Assembly (NCBI GenBank): GCA_017559615.1
Contig: JAFYRB010000005.1
Location: forward strand, 1 to 21,553
Length of the DNA: 21,553 nucleotides
Origin: Alistipes sp.
GTDB lineage: Bacteria; Bacteroidota; Bacteroidia; Bacteroidales; Rikenellaceae
Direction of reading: 5' to 3'
Shown: in pieces, positions 16,272 to 21,553 of the stretch
Numbering within the stretch: the stretch's first letter is position 1
Layout of the letters: each line of letters begins with the position of its first letter
Position numbers and translations under genes: made by a program
Notes under the pieces: generated by a model
What the model saw: the letters and a program-made list of their open reading frames with translations, nothing else
Told to the model about the DNA's origin: nothing
The model's database searches: none

Positions 16272-17348
16272 CTAAATATCGCGAATGTCGGACTTAAACT
16301 CCACAACGCCATCGTGCAGAACGACAACACCAATATCCGAACGGATAACCGAGCGAAGTGTCATAGCATCAACCGTAAGTGTCGCTATACCCTCGTCAAC
16401 AAGTCCTTCCACCTGCGCCATATCGACCGCCGAGAGAAACACGATGCCCTCCGATGGATATTGATTTAGAAGCGAACTGATACCCCTTTGATGCTTATCA
16501 TTAAGATGCTGAACATCATTTACACAAAGCAGTGCCACACGTCCCTTACGGCCAAGAACATCAAGCGTACAATCCTCACCCTCAGCATCATACAAGCGGA
16601 ACTCCGCGTATGTAGCATCCATAGGAATCTCCCTCGTTAGGGCATCCACAAACTCCAGGTTCGCATCCTCCCAACACGACGTATCCGCAGCATCAAACTC
16701 CACACTCTCCCCCGTAGTCAAGTTCTTAAAGATAAGCACATTCTGCACCGACTGCTGCTCCATCTCGCGCTCCTTCGACACCTCCTCGAAGAGCGACGTA
16801 CCAATCTTATAAGGCATCGAGTCGACAAAAGGCAAGTGGCGCAACGCATAGAGGCTAACGGCCAAAGGTAGTGCAATGCCCACAAGGGTAACAACCACAT
16901 CCTTAAGCGATACCGAGCGCTTCTCCCCACCCCAATGCCAAAGGGCAATACAGAGCGCCAAGAGAAGTATATTTTTCAGGAAAGTCTGCCAAGGAGTAAG
17001 CTCCACAATATCGCCAAAGCAGCCACACTCTCCAATAGGTAACACCGTAGCACTCAGCAGAGTAACAACCGTAAAAAGCGAAATGATAACAAGTGATACG
17101 AGCGAGGCTATACGACGGAACGCCCCAAAGATAAGCCACACACCGAGCAGTGTTTCGACAACCATAAGCGCAATAGCAATACCCTGCGAGAGTGGCATAA
17201 ACGCATCGAGGGCATAGGTTGCGAGGTACTTATCGACGTAGATAGCGCTACCCACAGGATCTACGCACTTTGCGATGCCCGAGAATAGAAACGTAGCACC
17301 TACAACCCAGCGCAATAGCGTAAGCGCAATGGTCGAAATACGTGACAT
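16272..17348 (-). CDS. DoxX/MauE-like membrane protein with C-terminal thioredoxin-like domain lacking CxxC (BT_3928-like)
   Basis: The 358-residue protein has an N-terminal block of about four membrane helices (roughly residues 8-28, 53-75, 80-103, 122-140), a fifth helix at about 148-168, and then a soluble domain of about 190 residues. The motif GECGCFGD (106-113) between helices is typical of MauE-like DoxX proteins and of the Bacteroidales BT_3928 family. The C-terminal half alternates beta and alpha segments like a thioredoxin fold but has no CxxC pair, so it is not expected to be a classical oxidoreductase. MauE-type proteins are linked to periplasmic thiol redox or maturation work, and the CxC here may be redox active, but the substrate is unknown. 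The ATG starts one base after the tmk stop. A strong terminator lies just downstream, making this the last gene of the suf-tmk transcript. Confidence 0.8.
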   Translation of the reverse strand: MSRISTIALTLLRWVVGATFLFSGIAKCVDPVGSAIYVDKYLATYALDAFMPLSQGIAIALMVVETLLGVWLIFGAFRRIASLVSLVIISLFTVVTLLSATVLPIGECGCFGDIVELTPWQTFLKNILLLALCIALWHWGGEKRSVSLKDVVVTLVGIALPLAVSLYALRHLPFVDSMPYKIGTSLFEEVSKEREMEQQSVQNVLIFKNLTTGESVEFDAADTSCWEDANLEFVDALTREIPMDATYAEFRLYDAEGEDCTLDVLGRKGRVALLCVNDVQHLNDKHQRGISSLLNQYPSEGIVFLSAVDMAQVEGLVDEGIATLTVDAMTLRSVIRSDIGVVVLHDGVVEFKSDIRDI

Positions 17349-17349
17349 A

Positions 17350-18024
17350 CTACAACTCCTTTACAAGGCTCATAATACGCTCGAAGATAACCTCTGGCGA
17401 AGCCATAGCGCCCTCATCGGTTGAGCAGTCAACAACCTTGATATCGTCACCCTCGGCCGCAGCATCGAGGTAAACCTCACGCACCGAACGCTGCAAATCG
17501 AGCGACGCCTCGTGAATATCCTTACCACCCTGAAGGTAGGCTCTATCATCACCCTCGCGGGTTTCGGTGAGCTTCTTCTGTGTGAAGGCAAACGGAACAT
17601 CAAGGAATAGCGAGAGGTCGGGACGTGGAATTCCAAACTCCTCGAACTCCGTATGTAGTATCCACTCCTTCAGTGTATTACGAGCCTCACCACGTGGCAA
17701 CTTTGCACACTGATATCCAATATTCGAGTAGACATAGCGGTCAACGATTACCACCTTACCCTCGGCCAACCAGCCACGAATCATAGCCGCAGCATCGGCT
17801 CTATCGCCAGCATACAACAACGCCACAAGGTATGGGTTTACGCTCTCCACGCTACCCAAATCGCCACGCAAGAAACGCGCGATAAGCTCGCCATAGACCG
17901 GAGCATCGAAACGTGGAAAGTGCAAATACTCCGACTCCACACCCTTCGCGCGGAACATATCACGGAGCTTGGCAATCTGCGTAGACTTACCCGCGCCATC
18001 TAATCCTTCAAGTACTATAAACAT
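17350..18024 (-). CDS. tmk: Thymidylate kinase
   Basis: Phosphorylates dTMP to dTDP with ATP, an essential step of dTTP synthesis in the cytoplasm. The 224-residue protein has the P-loop GLDGAGKST (7-15), the DRYVYSNIGYQ segment (95-105; the Asp-Arg-Tyr motif is a hallmark of dTMP kinases), the dTMP-binding FPRFD region (36-40) and a central ADRADAAA-like helix following LLYAGDRAD. The LID region around residues 150-170 (KKLTETREGDDRAYLQGGKD) is slightly longer than in E. coli Tmk. It follows sufS by 21 bases and is followed after a single base by the DoxX-family gene, so it appears to be expressed with the suf operon. That is a co-transcription partner and need not imply a shared pathway. 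Confidence 0.95.
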   Translation of the reverse strand: MFIVLEGLDGAGKSTQIAKLRDMFRAKGVESEYLHFPRFDAPVYGELIARFLRGDLGSVESVNPYLVALLYAGDRADAAAMIRGWLAEGKVVIVDRYVYSNIGYQCAKLPRGEARNTLKEWILHTEFEEFGIPRPDLSLFLDVPFAFTQKKLTETREGDDRAYLQGGKDIHEASLDLQRSVREVYLDAAAEGDDIKVVDCSTDEGAMASPEVIFERIMSLVKEL

Positions 18025-18045
18025 ATATAAATAGGTATAGCTTTC

Positions 18046-19266
18046 TTATTTAAGCATCATAACCGCACGCTCGACACCCTTCACAAGTATGTCAACCTCC
18101 TCCTTCGTATTATACATACCTATCGAGGCACGACACATACCCGTAACACCGAAGTGCGTCATAACAGGCTCGGCACAATGGTGGCCCGTACGTATCGCCA
18201 CGCCGAGTTTATCGAGAATCATACCCACGTCATAAGGGTGCGTACCCTCGATTGTGAAGCATACAAGCGGACATTTACGCTCCGCAGTGCCATATATCGT
18301 AAGGCCCTCGATAGCCGAAAGACGCTCGGTCATATACGATAGCAACTCCTGCTCGTAGGTCTCGATAGCCTCAACGCCAATGCTCTCGACATACTCAATA
18401 GCCTCGCCCAAGCCCACTGCACCAATGAAATTCGACGTACCAGCCTCGAACTTGAGAGGGAGCGGTGCGTAGGTAGTCTTTGCGAAGGTTACCTTATCGA
18501 CCATATCGCCACCGCCCATAAACGGAGGCATACTCTCAAGCAACTCCTTGCGGCCATACAAAACGCCGATACCCGTAGGGCCATAGAGTTTATGTCCCGA
18601 GAAGGCATAGAAATCATAACCACGGCGTGCCACATCGCCACCACCGTGAACAATACCCTGACAGCCATCGACCATAACCACTGCACCTACAGCGTGTGCC
18701 GCAGCGATGATAGGCTCCAAATCGGGCATCGTACCCAATGTATTCGAGGCCTCGGTGACTGCAACAAGACGTGTGCGCTCATCTATGAGCTCGCCCAACT
18801 TATCCATCATCACCTCACCCCTATCGTCGAAAGGCAACACACGAAGCTCCGCGCCGTGACGCTCACACGCCAACTGCCAAGGTACGATATTGGAGTGATG
18901 CTCCATCTCCGACACAACGACATTATCGCCCTCGCGGAGATACCTCTGGCTCCAGGCATAGGCGACAAGGTTGATGGATGCCGTAGCACCCGCGGTAAAG
19001 ATAACCTCCTCACGATGCTCCGCACCTATAAACTTACGCACCCTCTCGCGGGCATCCTCATACATCTGTGTCATAACACCCGAGAGATGATGCACACCGC
19101 GATGGATATTTGCGTTCGACTCGCGCATAAGGCTATCCGTAACCTCGATTACGCGCTGCGGCTTCTGCGCCGTGGCACCACTATCGAAGTAGACCAACTT
19201 GCGGCGGTTAACCTCGCGCTCAAGAATTGGGAAATCCCTACGTATCTGCTCTATGTCGTATGCCAT
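18046..19266 (-). CDS. sufS: Cysteine desulfurase SufS (PLP-dependent)
   Basis: SufS takes sulfur from L-cysteine as a protein persulfide for cluster assembly on SufBCD, releasing alanine. The 406-residue protein is full length. Visible motifs are the PLP-contacting histidine in SEMEHHSN (H123), the PLP Schiff-base lysine in FSGHKLYGPTG (K226), and the catalytic cysteine in RTGHHCAEP (C364). The RxGHHCA form marks the group II SufS/CsdA type rather than IscS. ATG starts 9 bases after sufD. No SufE or SufU sulfur acceptor gene is visible, so the acceptor must lie elsewhere, or sulfur passes directly to SufB. The 21-base gap to tmk suggests transcription continues into that gene. Confidence 0.98.
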   Translation of the reverse strand: MAYDIEQIRRDFPILEREVNRRKLVYFDSGATAQKPQRVIEVTDSLMRESNANIHRGVHHLSGVMTQMYEDARERVRKFIGAEHREEVIFTAGATASINLVAYAWSQRYLREGDNVVVSEMEHHSNIVPWQLACERHGAELRVLPFDDRGEVMMDKLGELIDERTRLVAVTEASNTLGTMPDLEPIIAAAHAVGAVVMVDGCQGIVHGGGDVARRGYDFYAFSGHKLYGPTGIGVLYGRKELLESMPPFMGGGDMVDKVTFAKTTYAPLPLKFEAGTSNFIGAVGLGEAIEYVESIGVEAIETYEQELLSYMTERLSAIEGLTIYGTAERKCPLVCFTIEGTHPYDVGMILDKLGVAIRTGHHCAEPVMTHFGVTGMCRASIGMYNTKEEVDILVKGVERAVMMLK

Positions 19267-19275
19267 AGTCCTATA

Positions 19276-20088
19276 TTACAACTTATTTAGTTTCTCGGCC
19301 AAAAGCGCAGTAAGCGTCTCGGTAATCACCTCACCCTCGATAGCCGAGTGGAGAACAACATCATCCACAAAACCCTCAATCTGCAAACGCTTGGCATCCA
19401 CAAGGCTCAAGCCTCGCTGACGCATATAGAGGATAGCATCCGAGTCCATCTGACCTACCGTAGCGCCGTGGCTACACTTTACATCATCGGCATAAATCTC
19501 CAACTGAGGAAGAGTCTCGATATGTCCCTCGCCGATGGTCACATTGCGGTTTGTCTGCTCCGAGTCGGTGCGCTGCGCATCGGGGGCAACATATACCAAA
19601 CCCGAGAAGCGACCGTGTGACTTACCCGATGCAACACCCTTAACCTTAATGCGCGACACACAGTCGGCGCTCATATGGTTTACATCCGCCGTAACGCTGG
19701 TCTGGTCATCGTCCGTAATCACAAATACTCCACCCATCTCGAAACGCGCCTCACGACCCACAAGGCTCGCAACAACACGCGAATCTGATGATGAGCATAC
19801 TACTTGAGTCATACGGCACTCCGCACCCTCGGCAACAGCAATAGCCATAGTCGTAGCACTGTGGTGGTGTACGATATTCAGTATGCGCAACTTTGCGCCA
19901 CTCTCCACGTCGATATTTATCTCTGCCAAGCCCTCGCCATCGACAACCACAAGACGAGCCTCCGAGCCCGCCTCAACGACAATGTCGCGGTCGGCATCTG
20001 CCTCGATACTCCACACGCCACTGCCGAGACGCCCCGAGAGAGGCATCGGCGAGGCTTGGAGCGAAGCAAGCAAACGTACTATCTCCAT
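19276..20088 (-). CDS. sufD: Short Fe-S cluster assembly protein SufD (beta-helix core without the usual N-terminal domain)
   Basis: SufD is the SufB paralogue that pairs with SufB on the SufC dimer. This protein has 270 residues, while typical SufD proteins have about 420-450. The alternating hydrophobic beta-helix starts almost at once (about residues 25-200), then comes CSHGATVGQMD (205-215). The His in it (H207) matches the SufD His thought to form the nascent-cluster site with the SufB core Cys. The C-terminal helical part follows, with ILYMRQRGLS and a conserved GF(V)DD segment. The N-terminal helical region is missing, and the sufC stop lies only 3 bases upstream of the ATG, so no longer reading frame is possible without overlapping sufC. 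No frameshift or stop suggests decay. It is therefore probably a functional compact SufD, although its name relies on context as well as on the core. Confidence 0.93.
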   Translation of the reverse strand: MEIVRLLASLQASPMPLSGRLGSGVWSIEADADRDIVVEAGSEARLVVVDGEGLAEINIDVESGAKLRILNIVHHHSATTMAIAVAEGAECRMTQVVCSSSDSRVVASLVGREARFEMGGVFVITDDDQTSVTADVNHMSADCVSRIKVKGVASGKSHGRFSGLVYVAPDAQRTDSEQTNRNVTIGEGHIETLPQLEIYADDVKCSHGATVGQMDSDAILYMRQRGLSLVDAKRLQIEGFVDDVVLHSAIEGEVITETLTALLAEKLNKL

Positions 20089-20091
20089 AGC

Positions 20092-20847
20092 CTACTCCTC
20101 CTTATAGTCGTTGATAAGCCAATCGTAACCCTCCTTCTCAAGTTTTAGGGCAAGAGTCTTATCGCCTGTATAGATGATACGGCCCTTGTACAACACGTGA
20201 ACATAATCAGGTACGATGTAGTCCAAAAGACGCTGATAGTGGGTAATAACCACCGTTGCGTTATCCTCGCGCTTGAGGCGTGTAACACCCGTAGCCACGA
20301 TACGCAATGCGTCGATATCCAAACCTGAGTCGGTCTCATCCAAGATTGCCAACTTTGGGTCGAGCATCGCCATCTGGAAAATCTCGTTCTTCTTCTTCTC
20401 ACCACCCGAGAAACCCTCGTTCACGGCACGTGACGTAAGCTTCGAATCGAGCTCCACGATAGCGCTCTTCTCCTTCATCATACGGAGGTACTCGGCAGCA
20501 GTCAATGGCTCCAAACCGCGAGCTTTACGCTGCTCGTTTACGGCAATCTTCATAAAGTTTGCCATCGTAACACCTGGAATCTCAACAGGATACTGGAAGC
20601 CAAGGAACAAGCCCTTGCGTGAGCGCTCCTCGATGCTATACTGCAAGAGGTCCTCGCCCTCGAACTCCACGCTACCAGCCGTAACCGTAAACTTCTCGTT
20701 ACCAGCCAAAACCGATGCAAGTGTCGACTTACCAGAGCCGTTAGGGCCCATAATCGCGTGTACCTCACCAGCACGAACTGTAAGATTTATACCTTTAAGA
20801 ATCTCCTTATCGCCAACCGAGGCGTGTAGATTTTCTACCTTTAACAT
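20092..20847 (-). CDS. sufC: Fe-S cluster assembly ATPase SufC
   Basis: SufC is the cytoplasmic ABC-type ATPase of the SufBC2D complex. ATP binding by its dimer drives the conformational change in SufB-SufD that allows cluster assembly. The protein has 251 residues, the normal family length. Visible motifs are Walker A GPNGSGKST (34-42), the Q-loop region FQYPVEIPG (84-92), the signature FSGGEKKKNE (146-155, the Suf-type variant), and Walker B LAILDETDSGLD (166-177). The ATG start is well placed and no membrane domain is present, as expected. It begins 60 bases after sufB and ends 3 bases before sufD, so co-transcription and translational coupling with sufD are likely. Confidence 0.98.
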   Translation of the reverse strand: MLKVENLHASVGDKEILKGINLTVRAGEVHAIMGPNGSGKSTLASVLAGNEKFTVTAGSVEFEGEDLLQYSIEERSRKGLFLGFQYPVEIPGVTMANFMKIAVNEQRKARGLEPLTAAEYLRMMKEKSAIVELDSKLTSRAVNEGFSGGEKKKNEIFQMAMLDPKLAILDETDSGLDIDALRIVATGVTRLKREDNATVVITHYQRLLDYIVPDYVHVLYKGRIIYTGDKTLALKLEKEGYDWLINDYKEE

Positions 20848-20907
20848 ACTCTATATCGTTTTTATTTTCTTATTCAAATACATTTAACATCCGCCACGCG
20901 CGAAAGA

Positions 20908-21553
20908 CTAACCTACCGAGCCCTCAAGGCTGAGCGATAGGAGCTTCTGCGCCTCAACGGCAAACTCCATAGGCAACTTTGCCAATACCTCACGAGCATA
21001 GCCGTTGACAATCAAACCTACGGCATCCTCCGTCGAAAGACCACGCTGGTTGCAGTAGAAGAGCTGCTCCTCCGAGATTTTCGATGTCGTAGCCTCGTGC
21101 TCCAAAATCGCCGAAGGGTTATACGAGTCGATAACAGGGAAGGTGTGTGCGCCACACTTATCACCAATAAGCAACGAGTCGCACTGCGAGTAGTTACGTG
21201 CGTTATCCGCACCTTTTGCTACACGCACCAAACCTCGATAGGCATTCTGTGAGCGGCCTGCCGAGATACCCTTCGACACGATACGCGAGCGGGTATTCCT
21301 ACCAATGTGAATCATCTTCGTACCTGTATCGGCCTGCTGATAGTTGTTGGTCATAGCCACAGAGTAGAACTCACCCGATGAGTTATCGCCCTGAAGCACA
21401 CAGCTTGGGTACTTCCACGTGATAGCCGAGCCTGTCTCGACCTGTGTCCACGAGAGATGCGCACCCTCGCGGCAGATACCTCGCTTGGTAACAAAGTTGT
21501 AGATACCACCCTTACCCTCCTTATCACCAGGGTACCAGTTCTGCACCGTAGAG
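20908..21553 (-). CDS. sufB: Fe-S cluster assembly scaffold SufB, C-terminal part (gene continues beyond the right edge)
   Basis: SufB is the core of the SufBC2D scaffold that assembles Fe-S clusters in the cytoplasm. About 215 C-terminal residues are visible and the reading frame stays open to the window edge, so the N-terminal half (the family is usually about 470-490 residues) is missing. The fragment begins [10 protein letters not shown], the conserved start of the beta-helix core. Further in it carries [10 protein letters not shown], whose Cys corresponds to the essential core Cys of E. coli SufB, and [10 protein letters not shown] followed by [10 protein letters not shown], the C-terminal helical domain signature. 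It ends with TAG, 60 bases before sufC. It is the first suf gene visible, and the order sufB-sufC-sufD-sufS is the usual one in Bacteroidetes. The apparent in-frame start at 21546 is an internal GTG valine codon. Confidence 0.97.
   Translation of the reverse strand, partial: STVQNWYPGDKEGKGGIYNFVTKRGICREGAHLSWTQVETGSAITWKYPSCVLQGDNSSGEFYSVAMTNNYQQADTGTKMIHIGRNTRSRIVSKGISAGRSQNAYRGLVRVAKGADNARNYSQCDSLLIGDKCGAHTFPVIDSYNPSAILEHEATTSKISEEQLFYCNQRGLSTEDAVGLIVNGYAREVLAKLPMEFAVEAQKLLSLSLEGSVG

Noticed and set aside
18592..19290. Plus-strand open frame of 232 codons opposite sufS
   Set aside because: The minus-strand SufS is unmistakable with K226 and C364. The opposite frame has no promoter, domain or sensible composition.

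Overview
The window looks like chromosomal DNA of a member of the Bacteroidota, probably Bacteroidales. The evidence is the Bacteroidetes-type -7 promoter element TAnnTTTG (complete with a TTTG -33 box at one site), families largely confined to this phylum (DUF4293, DUF4199, BT_3928-like DoxX protein), a sufBCDS gene order and start codons without Shine-Dalgarno sequences. Base composition near 50% GC would fit Rikenellaceae such as Alistipes, but this genus-level guess is an inference only. All eighteen protein genes lie on the minus strand, so transcription runs from high to low coordinates. One RNA gene lies on the plus strand. I see no insertion sequence, CRISPR array, phage gene, tRNA or rRNA.

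Region 1 (21553 down to 16272): sufB (5' end outside the window), sufC, an unusually short sufD, sufS, then tmk and a DoxX/BT_3928-like membrane protein. Gaps are 1 to 60 bases, so one transcript is likely. The first four genes build and load Fe-S clusters; tmk makes dTDP; the DoxX protein is an inner-membrane protein of unknown role. A strong minus-strand intrinsic terminator (16214-16248) follows.

Region 2 (16213 down to 10899): a complete tripartite RND efflux pump (periplasmic adaptor lipoprotein, 1008-residue inner-membrane pump, TolC-like outer-membrane channel). The genes are nearly fused, with gaps of 3 and -4 bases, and no regulator gene lies beside them. The terminator hairpin sits directly against the adaptor start codon.

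Region 3 (about 10850 down to 5498): a 993-residue secreted TPR-repeat protein, a 559-residue outer-membrane beta-barrel without a TonB plug, and a five-helix Yip1-like membrane protein. A -7 promoter element precedes the set. This is the least understood part of the window and the best candidate for an undescribed envelope system.

Region 4 (5313-5497): a small bacterial-type SRP RNA on the plus strand, with its own promoter and U-tract. Its promoter overlaps the promoter region of the divergent mltG gene.

Region 5 (5312 down to 31): a tight run of mltG, DUF4199, GT2 glycosyltransferase, DUF4293, hotdog thioesterase, UbiA-family prenyltransferase and an EamA-family transporter. Most are membrane proteins, and several handle cell-wall glycans or polyprenyl lipids. 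The minus-strand ATG at bases 3-1 may be the start of the next gene of this operon.
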